Assembly (NCBI RefSeq): GCF_001637325.1
Contig: NZ_LRXL01000026.1
Location: 806,001-870,000, forward strand
Length of the DNA: 64,000 nt
From: Cochleicola gelatinilyticus
Lineage (GTDB): Bacteria; Bacteroidota; Bacteroidia; Flavobacteriales; Flavobacteriaceae
Direction of reading: 5' to 3'
Shown: piece by piece, positions 35,752 to 43,882 of the stretch
How the letters are laid out: each line of letters starts with the position of its first letter
Position numbering within the stretch: the stretch's first letter is position 1
Translations under genes and position numbers: made by a program
Notes under the pieces: model-generated
What the model was told of the DNA's origin: nothing
Databases searched by the model: none
The model's input: only the letters and a program-made list of their open reading frames with translations

Positions 35752-36183
35752 ATGAAATTAGCTATCGGAAATGACCACGCAGGAACAGATTATAAAAATA
35801 CCATAGTCGACTATTTAACTTCACAAGGGCATGAAGTAAAAAATTATGGAACCGACTCTGAAGAAAGTGTGGATTACCCAGATTTTGTACACCCAGTCGC
35901 CACTGATGTAGAAAAAGGTAATGCAGATTTCGGAATAATTATCTGCGGAAGTGGAAATGGTGCAAACATGACAGCTAATAAACATCAAAAAGTGCGTTCT
36001 GCATTATGTTGGACAAAAGAAATTACAGCCTTAGCACGAGAGCATAACGATGCAAATGTATTAAGTATCCCAGCACGTTTTACAAGTGAACCGCAAGCCT
36101 TAGAAATGGTAAAAACCTTCCTAGAAACTTCTTTCGAAGGAGGCCGTCACCAGCGGAGAGTAGATAAAATTGCCTGCTCTTAA
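35752..36183 (+). CDS. rpiB: ribose-5-phosphate isomerase B (RpiB/LacA family)
   Basis: This 143-residue enzyme interconverts ribose-5-phosphate and ribulose-5-phosphate in the pentose phosphate pathway. The family motifs are present: GNDHAGTDYKN at the N-terminus, SVDYPDFVHPVA, and IICGSGNGANMTANKHQKVRSAL with the active-site Cys, and LSIPARFT later. The ATG at 35752 gives the conserved start MKLAIGNDHAG. It is followed by a CDF transporter 10 bp downstream, which may be co-transcribed. Confidence 0.93.
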   Translation: MKLAIGNDHAGTDYKNTIVDYLTSQGHEVKNYGTDSEESVDYPDFVHPVATDVEKGNADFGIIICGSGNGANMTANKHQKVRSALCWTKEITALAREHNDANVLSIPARFTSEPQALEMVKTFLETSFEGGRHQRRVDKIACS

Positions 36184-36193
36184 TTCCTTTACA

Positions 36194-37105
36194 ATGGATC
36201 ATCAACATACTCATATACACTCCCACGCAGATCTAAAAGGGAGAAAACTGTTATTGTCTATATTTTTAAATATTATTATCACAGTCGCCCAGATAATTGG
36301 TGGAATTATCTCTGGGAGTCTTTCATTATTAAGTGACGCGTTACATAATTTTAGTGATGTGCTTTCTCTTACGGTAAGTTATGTTGCAGATAAATATGCT
36401 AAAAAAGAAGCGTCTTTCGATAAAACATTTGGGTACAAACGCGCCGAAATAATTGCTGCTTTTGTAAATGCCGCCTCTTTACTTATAGTAGCAGTTTATT
36501 TAATTTATGAAGCTGTTATTCGATTCATGAATCCGCTGCCTATCGAAAGCGGCATTGTTATTTGGTTGGCCATGTTGGGTATATTAGCAAATGGATTTAG
36601 TGTATTATTACTTCGGAAGGATTCTAAAGAAAACATGAACATGCGTTCTGCATACCTCCACCTTTTTACAGACATGTCTGCATCGGTAGCAGTATTAGCA
36701 GGTGGTTTTTTAATGAAATATTTCGGGTGGTTTTGGATAGATAGCGTATTAACTGTTTTAATAGCATTGTATTTGTTGGTTATGGGAACTTCATTACTAA
36801 AATCATCCTATAAAATATTAATGCTATTCACACCAGACGACGTAAATCTAGAACATATACGCAATGCAATTTCTACATTTCCGCACATTAAAAACGTACA
36901 CCACATGCATATATGGCAACTGAATGAACAAGAAACACATTTAGAAGCACATATAGATTTTTCTAAAGATATTAAACTATCAGAATTCGATGCTATCTTA
37001 GACGATGTGGAAGAAATGTTATACGATAACTTCGGAATAAATCACGTAAACATTCAACCTGAATATCAAAAGGATGATGCTAAAGATGTGATCGTTCAAG
37101 ACTAA
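36194..37105 (+). CDS. cation diffusion facilitator (CzcD/ZitB-like) metal exporter
   Basis: This 303-residue inner-membrane protein exports divalent metals such as Zn(II) in exchange for protons. It starts with a His-rich head (MDHQHTHIHSHADLKG), then six membrane helices. The metal site residues are visible in SLSLLSDALHNFSDV (helix 2) and LHLFTDMSASVAV (helix 5), and a C-terminal cytoplasmic ferredoxin-like domain follows (MHIWQLNEQETHLEAHIDF). The ATG at 36194 is used instead of an upstream TTG. It belongs to a plus-strand run rpiB-CDF-GNAT. Confidence 0.92.
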   Translation: MDHQHTHIHSHADLKGRKLLLSIFLNIIITVAQIIGGIISGSLSLLSDALHNFSDVLSLTVSYVADKYAKKEASFDKTFGYKRAEIIAAFVNAASLLIVAVYLIYEAVIRFMNPLPIESGIVIWLAMLGILANGFSVLLLRKDSKENMNMRSAYLHLFTDMSASVAVLAGGFLMKYFGWFWIDSVLTVLIALYLLVMGTSLLKSSYKILMLFTPDDVNLEHIRNAISTFPHIKNVHHMHIWQLNEQETHLEAHIDFSKDIKLSEFDAILDDVEEMLYDNFGINHVNIQPEYQKDDAKDVIVQD

Positions 37106-37128
37106 AATAACCTATTTGAAACCGTTTT

Positions 37129-37572
37129 ATGGATGCTATTACTGTTAAAACATTTGAAGAGTTAACTATTTATGAATTGCACGATCTTCTTCAGTTACGA
37201 AGTGAAATTTTTGTTGTAGAACAAGATTGTGTATATCAAGATATCGATGGAAAGGACCACAAAGCACTTCATATTATTGGTTATAAAAACAAAAAAATAG
37301 TCGCCTATACACGCTGTTTTCCTCCAGGAATTTATTTTTCGGAAGCTGCAATAGGAAGGGTTGTCGTTGATGCCTCTCAACGTAAGTTTGGTTATGGTCA
37401 TGAAATAATGAAAGCCTCAAAAGAGGCGATAAAAAATAGGTTTAAGACTGAAGCAATAAAGCTATCAGCTCAAACCTATCTTATAAAATTTTATGAAGTT
37501 CATGGCTTTACAACCACGGGTACAGAATACCTTGAAGATGGTATACCGCACATTGCAATGATCACAACTTAA
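37129..37572 (+). CDS. GNAT family N-acetyltransferase, ElaA-like
   Basis: This 147-residue protein resembles ElaA of the GNAT superfamily. The ELHDLLQLRSEIFVVEQDCVYQDIDGKD N-terminal half is typical of ElaA, and the acetyl-CoA site follows in IGRVVVDASQRKFGYGHEIM (R/Q-x-x-G-x-G/A type). The substrate is unknown. It overlaps the convergent gene at 37562 by 11 bp at the 3-prime ends. Confidence 0.88.
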   Translation: MDAITVKTFEELTIYELHDLLQLRSEIFVVEQDCVYQDIDGKDHKALHIIGYKNKKIVAYTRCFPPGIYFSEAAIGRVVVDASQRKFGYGHEIMKASKEAIKNRFKTEAIKLSAQTYLIKFYEVHGFTTTGTEYLEDGIPHIAMITT

Positions 37573-37933
37573 TTAAGTTTTTTTCTAAATTAAGATCTTC
37601 CAACATTTCATTGGTAAATTTATAATGACCCCGACGAGTAATTATTCTAAAACGTTCGTTGCGCATACGAGTAAGCACATCTAAAAAACGCCATTTCGAT
37701 TTTAATAAATTGGGTTTCTCGCTTTTTAAACTAATTTCAAAATAGTGACGAATTCCAGCTCTTTCCGCAACAATATCGGGGGTTATAGAAATATCACTCC
37801 CTTTTTTCTTATACGATTTAGGAGTGTCATACCCCTCAATATCGGCCTTAATATTTTCGAATCCTTTGTTCTCTAAATAACTAACCGATTCTTTAATTGT
37901 CTCTGTGCTTTCCTGTTTGTCTATCTGTACCAT
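37562..37933 (-). CDS. small protein with a possible PD-(D/E)xK-like nuclease core
   Basis: This 123-residue basic protein is not a family I recognise. The centre reads SDISITPDIVAERAGIRHYFEISLK, with a Pro-Asp followed about 13 residues later by a Glu in a hydrophobic strand and then a Lys, loosely like the active site of PD-(D/E)xK nucleases; the spacing from Glu to Lys (ExxxK) is not canonical. The C-terminal part is Arg/Lys-rich (RMRNERFRIITRRGHYKF), which would suit nucleic-acid binding. Its start is the ATG at 37933. The overlap with the GNAT gene at the 3-prime ends is unusual but both frames look real. Confidence 0.65.
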   Translation of the reverse strand: MVQIDKQESTETIKESVSYLENKGFENIKADIEGYDTPKSYKKKGSDISITPDIVAERAGIRHYFEISLKSEKPNLLKSKWRFLDVLTRMRNERFRIITRRGHYKFTNEMLEDLNLEKNLIKL

Positions 37934-38003
37934 AACCAATATAATACTATTAATTTGGTAATTATTGCGTTAAAGGATTGTTAATTAGTTAAAAGTAAGC
38001 TGT

Positions 38004-38828
38004 TTATGCTTTAGTTTTTGAATGTATCGTTTTGTTAAATGGCATCCCAATTTGTGTACGTAGGCTTGTGTCGTTTGTATGATCTGCAATATCAACCCCA
38101 TATTTAATCTGTCTAACATCTTCGTACACGAACGTGCCAAATAAACGATCCCATATAGAAAACATATTACCATAATTAGAGTCGGTCCAAGGCAATTCGA
38201 AGTGGTGATGAAATTTATGCATATTGGGTGTTACAATAACGTAGCTAAGAGCTTTATCGAGCGATTTTGGTAAGGAAATATTTGCATGGGTAAAATAAGT
38301 AAAAAGCACGCTTAAAATACGGTAGAATAAATAAAAAGCAATTGGCATGCCCATGATAACTACCGCAATTAAAGCAAATGTTTCACGTATTATAAAATCG
38401 ATCGGGTGATGTCGCGTACCAGTAGTGGCATCTACATGTTTATCGCTGTGATGTACCAAATGTAATCGCCACATCCATGTTACTTTGTGCAATAGATAAT
38501 GAACACCATACTGTGCTATAAAATCCAAGACAAGTAAAGACAAGAGCAACTCAACCCAAATGGGGGCGTCAAATAAATGAAGAAGCCCGAACTGTGATTC
38601 GTTTAACCAAACAAATACTCCGATCGTTACAATTCCGAAGAAGGCATTTATAATCATAACAAAAAGTAAAAGAATGAGGTTCACTTTCGCATGCTTCCAT
38701 TTTTTATAAGGTGTTACTATAAGACTGTAATATCCTTCTAAGATCCAAAATAGGGCTAAAACAAAAAATACCCATCCGGCTTTCATCCAGATAGGCATAG
38801 TTTCAAAAAAACGCAGAAAACTCTCCAT
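38004..38828 (-). CDS. sterol desaturase / fatty acid hydroxylase family membrane protein
   Basis: This 274-residue membrane protein carries the histidine boxes of the di-iron fatty-acid hydroxylase superfamily: HYLLH, HLVHHSDKH and, near the C-terminus, HKFHHHFELPW followed by NYGNMFSIWDRLFGT, a segment strongly conserved in the family. It has about five membrane helices. Such enzymes hydroxylate or desaturate lipids; the substrate here is unknown. It begins 5 bp after the S41 peptidase stop, so the two are co-transcribed. Confidence 0.9.
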   Translation of the reverse strand: MESFLRFFETMPIWMKAGWVFFVLALFWILEGYYSLIVTPYKKWKHAKVNLILLLFVMIINAFFGIVTIGVFVWLNESQFGLLHLFDAPIWVELLLSLLVLDFIAQYGVHYLLHKVTWMWRLHLVHHSDKHVDATTGTRHHPIDFIIRETFALIAVVIMGMPIAFYLFYRILSVLFTYFTHANISLPKSLDKALSYVIVTPNMHKFHHHFELPWTDSNYGNMFSIWDRLFGTFVYEDVRQIKYGVDIADHTNDTSLRTQIGMPFNKTIHSKTKA

Positions 38829-38833
38829 TTTAA

Positions 38834-40456
38834 TTATTTCAGAATCTTCGCATATTTACTTTCATTTTTTAATACGTCTACACCCGCTAAGATCTCAGGA
38901 TTGTGCTGGGTTTGGTATTCGTACATCCCATCTCGATAAAAATATCGCTTTAAAATCTCATCACTTAACAACGATACGATTTCAGCCTTTTTAGCTTCCA
39001 CCGCTTTATCCTTTGCGGTATCTATGGCTTGCATAAGATTGGTGTAACTTGCGGCAATCTCTTTGCTTAGATCATCATCTTCGGCTCTACGAAGAGCTTC
39101 CGCAAATTCTTTTTCAGTTTCGGTTTCATATTCGAAATTATTATCCTTCAGAAAACGTAAAAAATCCTGAAAATCGGAATCTTTAAACTTAAAATCATTC
39201 CAATTTTCCATCGAATTGCTGTAATAGTATTTAGTTGCATAATCAAAGATCACGTTGTCCTTTAATAGTGCTGTAGTTATGGGACTAAATACAGCTGTTT
39301 CTACTTCGATATCTGGTAAAATTCCACCTCCGTCAAAAACGCTTCTACCTCCTTTGGTCTTAAACTCATTATACTCTTTAGCATCCACCCGAATAGGATC
39401 TCCATTTTCATCCCGATTCCAGTAATCTAAGGCTTGAATACAACGTCCACTTGGGGTGTAATAACGAGAAATTGTAACTTTTAACTGTGTGCCATACGTT
39501 AATTTTTTAGGGCGCTGTACGAGTCCTTTTCCAAAGCTTCGGGCACCCACTACCACACCTCTATCTAGGTCTTGAATACTTCCCGAAACAATTTCACTTG
39601 CCGAAGCACTTCTACCATTAACCAATACAACTAAAGGAATTTCCGTGTCTATGGGTTCTTTATTGGTTTTATAGACTTTATTGTATTTTTCAATCACCGA
39701 TTTAGTTGTAGTAATTACCTCTCCTTTTGGTACAAAAAGATTTACGATACTAATTGCTTCATTTAAAAGTCCTCCAGGGTTTCCACGAAGGTCTAAAATA
39801 AGCTTGGTAGCTCCCTGAGATTTTAAATCTTCTAGTGCCGCTTTGGTTTCTACGGTAGTTTTGCGATTAAATTTTGTGAGAACAATGTACCCAATATTAT
39901 CGTCTAATAGTTTATAGAAAGGAACCGCATGCACATCGACAGCACCTCGTGTAATAGTTGCAGTGTTGGTTTTTCCTTGTCGGTTATACGTTACTTCAAC
40001 AGTAGAGCCTGCAGCACCTTTTAATAATTCTCCTGCATCATCATCAAAATCGGAAATTTTAATGGTTCCAATCTTTGTTATTTCATCACCCGCTTTTAAT
40101 CCGGCTTTATCTGCGGGAAAATCTTTAAAGGGCTCCATGATGATAAGTTTGTCTTCTTTTACACGAACTGTAGAGCCAATCCCGGTATACGTCCCCGAAT
40201 TATTAATTCGCGCGTCTTCTACCTGTTGTTCGTTCCAATAGACAGTATACGGATCTAAATCGGCGAGCATTCCCTTTACAGCTTTGTCCATAAGCGTAGC
40301 GGGTGTTACCTCGTCGACATAATTCATGTTAAGTTCTTTATACAGCGTGGTAAAAATTTCGATCTGTTTAGCGATCTCAAAAAAATCGCTTTTAAAACTA
40401 ACAGTAGTAAAGAAGATTCCAATGGCTAGTATGGGCAGTATTATTTTCTTTTTCAT
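38834..40456 (-). CDS. S41 family C-terminal processing peptidase
   Basis: This 540-residue protease has a signal peptide or anchor (MKKKIILPILAIGIFFTTVSF), a PDZ domain (about 85-165: TYTGIGSTV, DFPADKAGLKAGDEI), and the S41 catalytic core with LDLRGNPGGLLNEAI. The Ser-Lys dyad is intact: the middle Ser of GRSASASEIV (S285) and K310 in SFGKGLVQ, spaced 25 residues apart as in Prc. A C-terminal helical region follows. It degrades or trims periplasmic proteins. It shares an operon with the downstream sterol-desaturase-family gene. Confidence 0.93.
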   Translation of the reverse strand: MKKKIILPILAIGIFFTTVSFKSDFFEIAKQIEIFTTLYKELNMNYVDEVTPATLMDKAVKGMLADLDPYTVYWNEQQVEDARINNSGTYTGIGSTVRVKEDKLIIMEPFKDFPADKAGLKAGDEITKIGTIKISDFDDDAGELLKGAAGSTVEVTYNRQGKTNTATITRGAVDVHAVPFYKLLDDNIGYIVLTKFNRKTTVETKAALEDLKSQGATKLILDLRGNPGGLLNEAISIVNLFVPKGEVITTTKSVIEKYNKVYKTNKEPIDTEIPLVVLVNGRSASASEIVSGSIQDLDRGVVVGARSFGKGLVQRPKKLTYGTQLKVTISRYYTPSGRCIQALDYWNRDENGDPIRVDAKEYNEFKTKGGRSVFDGGGILPDIEVETAVFSPITTALLKDNVIFDYATKYYYSNSMENWNDFKFKDSDFQDFLRFLKDNNFEYETETEKEFAEALRRAEDDDLSKEIAASYTNLMQAIDTAKDKAVEAKKAEIVSLLSDEILKRYFYRDGMYEYQTQHNPEILAGVDVLKNESKYAKILK

Positions 40457-40525
40457 AAAGGGTAATATTTATTCTGAAAGTATTCCGAAGATACCAATTT
40501 TAGTATAATTCTTTTAAAACAAACG

Positions 40526-40533
40526 CAAAAATA
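40526..40533 (-). promoter_or_regulatory. Bacteroidota -7 box for the S41 peptidase gene
   Basis: TATTTTTG on the minus strand matches TAnnTTTG, about 70 bases before the S41 ATG. No clear -33 element is seen. Confidence 0.45.
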
Positions 40534-40612
40534 CAAACAGTGGTATGTGTTTCATTACATTACTGAAGCAACTATTACAAGAGTAAAATCTATTACTCTA
40601 TTAACGTAGGTG

Positions 40613-41458
40613 CTAGTTGTTGGGCTTTTTATTTTTTCGTTTCCGAAGTACTATAATGCGTACAAATAACAGCACCAGTACAGCAAGAACAAATAGGGGC
40701 CACAAATAAATGATGCCCAAAAAGAACACCGATACGCCATCCCAACCTCCTTGCAACGCATTTTTTATTTTTTGTCCGTACGATTGAGTGATACCTGTTT
40801 CAGCCGTAATTTTATAAAATTCAATATGTACGGTACTCATGCTTACCCTGCTTTGAAGATATTTTAATCTACCTTGCTTTGCTTCGATCTCTTCACGAAT
40901 CTTAGAAAGCTCCCGTTCGATCTCAAGCATTTCTTTTACATTTTTTGCTTGACTTAATAATTCTAAGTATCGTTTTTCAAGTTCTCGTTTCGCTTTCAGT
41001 CGAGCTTCCAGATCCACAAACTCTTCGGTAACATCTTGTCTTGAAATATCTTGAAGGTCGAAGTAAGCAACTCCTTCAGAAACACCGTTTATAAACGACT
41101 GAAAATTTTCAGTAGGGACTCGCAACGTAATATTTTGCGTAATTCGGTTGTAGCCCTTGCCTGAATTATCATTTTGAATAATTGCTTTGTGTTGTTCAGC
41201 AAGCTGAATAATTCGGTTATAGGTTGCTACTACTTCCTGTGTTTCGAACGAAAGTCGTGCGGTTTTAATAATTTTTTGCTCACTTATTTCTGAAGATTCA
41301 TTAGAGATCGTTTCTTCAACCATTTCTACAGAAGGAGAAAGTTCATCTGCAGCGTCTTTGTAAACAATTTCTGCCGTTTCTGAAGCATAAGGTGGCGGGG
41401 ATCCTCCTTGTGAGCACGCAAGTACAAATCCAAATAAGAATAGACTAATTGTTTTCAT
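40613..41458 (-). CDS. DUF4349 lipoprotein
   Basis: This 281-residue protein has a lipoprotein signal peptide (lipobox FVLAC near residue 15), a periplasmic domain with two long helical stretches (VDLEARLKAKRELEKRYLELL and VKEMLEIERELSKIREEIEA) and a C-terminal membrane helix with a Lys/Arg-rich tail. This is the DUF4349 arrangement. The function is unknown. Its start overlaps the 3-prime end of rnpA by 14 bp on the same strand. Confidence 0.82.
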   Translation of the reverse strand: MKTISLFLFGFVLACSQGGSPPPYASETAEIVYKDAADELSPSVEMVEETISNESSEISEQKIIKTARLSFETQEVVATYNRIIQLAEQHKAIIQNDNSGKGYNRITQNITLRVPTENFQSFINGVSEGVAYFDLQDISRQDVTEEFVDLEARLKAKRELEKRYLELLSQAKNVKEMLEIERELSKIREEIEAKQGRLKYLQSRVSMSTVHIEFYKITAETGITQSYGQKIKNALQGGWDGVSVFFLGIIYLWPLFVLAVLVLLFVRIIVLRKRKNKKPNN

Positions 41459-41810
41459 CTTGAAGATTTTTAAGAAGTGTTTTTACTGATTTTTCAAGGG
41501 TATTATAATTAGGCATATCGCTCCCAATGTATAAAAATAACAACGCAAATTTCTTGCCGTTATTGGTTAAAACCTCTTGTTTTTGAATACGATACGCTTC
41601 CCGAATTTGTCGTTTAATACGATTTCTAGTAACGGCGAGTTTAAATTTTCGTTTTGGAACTGCAAAGGCTACCTGTGTAATATCAGCATTTTCAGGTACT
41701 ACATATAGCATTCGTAACGGATACTTTTTAAAAGATTTTCCTTCAGAAAAAAGTGTCTCGATCGTTTTTCGGCTTTTTAGTCTTTCGCTTTTTGGAAATT
41801 TAAAACTCAT
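41445..41810 (-). CDS. rnpA: ribonuclease P protein component
   Basis: This 121-residue basic protein joins the RNase P RNA to mature tRNA 5-prime ends. The family signature is clear: PKSERLKSRKTIETLFSEGKSF, then TRNRIKRQIREAYR in the RNR helix region. The length is normal. It does not neighbour rpmH here, unlike in many bacteria, and precedes a DUF4349 lipoprotein gene with which it overlaps. Confidence 0.93.
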   Translation of the reverse strand: MSFKFPKSERLKSRKTIETLFSEGKSFKKYPLRMLYVVPENADITQVAFAVPKRKFKLAVTRNRIKRQIREAYRIQKQEVLTNNGKKFALLFLYIGSDMPNYNTLEKSVKTLLKNLQDENN

Positions 41811-41821
41811 GCGATAAAGAT

Positions 41822-41859
41822 ATAAAAAGACCCCGTAGCATGCAGTGCCTCGGGGTCTT
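41822..41859 (-). terminator. Rho-independent terminator for the M1 peptidase gene
   Basis: The stem AAGACCCCG / CGGGGTCTT, read on the minus strand, has a T run after it. It lies just past the 3-prime end of the M1 peptidase gene at 41885. Confidence 0.8.
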
Positions 41860-41884
41860 AATCAAAAAAAGGATTTTATAGAAT

Positions 41885-43723
41885 TTATTCTTCTATTCCG
41901 TAGGTATTATTTGCTGGCTCTACATCTGCCATGCGATCACTAGCATCGATCTTCATAGTTTTTACTTTCTTACCGCTAGGAATCGTGAAATCGTAAGTAG
42001 GGTATGCCCATGCCCAATCTTTTAAAACTGTTCGTTTCATATCTGGATACGGATTTGTTTTTTCGCCGCGCATCATTTGTAATGGAATGTAAAATGCTTC
42101 TTGTGTACCATCTTCATACGTTACATACAGGTCTATAGGCATTGGCATTAAACCAATTCGCTCTAAGGTCACTTTAGTTTCGGCTCCGCTCGTTTCCACG
42201 TTCTTAATACCGTAGTCTATTGTATTGGTGGTCTGTGTCCAGTCCATTAAATACCAATCTAACTCTACTCCCGAAACCTTTTCGGCAACCCGAATAAAAT
42301 CATTAGGTGTTGGGTGTTTAAATGCCCATTCGTCAAAATATCGTTTAAGTGTTTTCTGAAGGTTTTCTTTCCCAATTACATATTCCAATTGTGCTAAAAA
42401 CACATTTCCTTTGCTGTAGGCTGTTATTCCGTATGCACGGTTGCTGTTGTAGCGATCTGCATGCGTGGATTGAGGTTGTTCCTTTCCGCTTTTTGCTAAA
42501 AAAGTATACCCGCGATATGATCCAGAGTGTGGATTCGGATTTTTTGAATCCATAATCACATTCATCGCTTCATTCGATATGTAGCTGGTAAAGCCTTCGT
42601 CCATCCATTCATGTTTGCCTTCATTGGTGGCTAGTAAAAACTGAAACCAGGTATGAGCTAATTCATGTGCCGTTACCCCTACCAGGCTTTCGAATTTTCG
42701 CTCTCCAGTAATTAAGGTACTCATTGCATATTCCATTCCACCGTCTCCACCTTGTATCACAGAATATTGATCGTAGGGATATTCCCCGATGTTTTCATTA
42801 AAATATTCAAGTAATTCAGCCGTTTTTGGTTGAAGGTTTTTCCAGTTTTCAAGGATTTCCGGATTGTTTTTATAAAAGAAATGAAGCGTTACTCCATTCG
42901 CACCTTCATAAGTATCGTGAATATAATCGGTATCTGCAGCCCAAGTAAAATCGTGAACATTAGGAGCTTTAAAATGCCAAGTATATTTTCCGTTTTTTGG
43001 CTTCATAGGTTTGTGCCCAGCGGGAGCATATCCTTTACCAATTTCCCCTTCATTTTGAAGGTAGCCTGTGCCACCAATAGTGTAATCAGCATCCATCGTG
43101 ATTTTTACATCGAAATCTCCCCAAACGCCATGAAATTCACGAGCAATGTAAGGATCGGCATGCCATCCTTGAAAATCGTATTCGGCTAATTTAGGATACC
43201 ATTGCGTCATCGAATAAGCAACTCCTTCTGCATTATCCCGACCACTACGGCGTATTTGAACAGGTACTTGTGCATCCCAATTCATATTAAAGGTAGTGCT
43301 TTGTCCTGGAAGTATTGGTGAGTTAAGCGATACTTCTAAAACAGTACCTACCACGTTATAGGTAAGTTCTTTTCCATCTTGAGTTAGCATTGTTGGTTTA
43401 ATATATCCTATTTCATTTGGCTTCAGTTTAGAAATTCGATCTGCAACGCGTCCATCTGCATCTTCAATAGTTAGTGAACGAACATCCATTTCACTTCCCG
43501 GCTGAAAGGCGTTAAAATAAAGGTGATAGAACACTTTTTTGAGTGTGTCTGGAGAGTTGTTTGTATAAACTAATTCTTGTTTTCCTTTGTATTGATGCGC
43601 TTTAGCATCCATGTCGATTTCCATTTTGTAATCAACTTTTTGCTGCCAGTACGATGTGTTGTTCTGAGCTATGGAAACTGCTACAAGACACAAGGTAAGA
43701 ATGCTTCCGAAGAAATATTTCAT
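41885..43723 (-). CDS. secreted M1 family metallopeptidase
   Basis: This 612-residue zinc aminopeptidase-like protein has a signal peptide (MKYFFGSILTLCLVAVSIAQ). The zinc motif HELAHTWF (H353, E354, H357) is followed 19 residues later by Glu376 in HEWMDEGF, completing HExxH-x18-E. The exopeptidase loop reads GGDGGMEYA where aminopeptidases usually have GAMEN. The protein probably acts outside the inner membrane on oligopeptides. It has a terminator downstream and is monocistronic. Confidence 0.92.
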   Translation of the reverse strand: MKYFFGSILTLCLVAVSIAQNNTSYWQQKVDYKMEIDMDAKAHQYKGKQELVYTNNSPDTLKKVFYHLYFNAFQPGSEMDVRSLTIEDADGRVADRISKLKPNEIGYIKPTMLTQDGKELTYNVVGTVLEVSLNSPILPGQSTTFNMNWDAQVPVQIRRSGRDNAEGVAYSMTQWYPKLAEYDFQGWHADPYIAREFHGVWGDFDVKITMDADYTIGGTGYLQNEGEIGKGYAPAGHKPMKPKNGKYTWHFKAPNVHDFTWAADTDYIHDTYEGANGVTLHFFYKNNPEILENWKNLQPKTAELLEYFNENIGEYPYDQYSVIQGGDGGMEYAMSTLITGERKFESLVGVTAHELAHTWFQFLLATNEGKHEWMDEGFTSYISNEAMNVIMDSKNPNPHSGSYRGYTFLAKSGKEQPQSTHADRYNSNRAYGITAYSKGNVFLAQLEYVIGKENLQKTLKRYFDEWAFKHPTPNDFIRVAEKVSGVELDWYLMDWTQTTNTIDYGIKNVETSGAETKVTLERIGLMPMPIDLYVTYEDGTQEAFYIPLQMMRGEKTNPYPDMKRTVLKDWAWAYPTYDFTIPSGKKVKTMKIDASDRMADVEPANNTYGIEE

Positions 43724-43797
43724 ATTGTTTTATATTTAATTAAACTCTTATTTAGGATTGAATTTCAATCTTAAAAGTAACTACTTGATATTATAAC

Positions 43798-43838
43798 TAA
43801 ACCTGTCGAATTCTACAAATATGAAATTTCGACAGGTT
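43798..43838 (-). terminator. possible terminator downstream of the S8 peptidase gene
   Basis: A stem of about 11 bp (AACCTGTCGAA / TTCGACAGGTT) with a 17-base loop lies past the 3-prime end of the S8 gene at 43883. Its trailing T run on the minus strand is short, so it is a weaker candidate than the others. Confidence 0.5.
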
Positions 43839-43882
43839 TTGTATTGGTTTTTTAAATGAATGATGCAATAACAAATATCATT

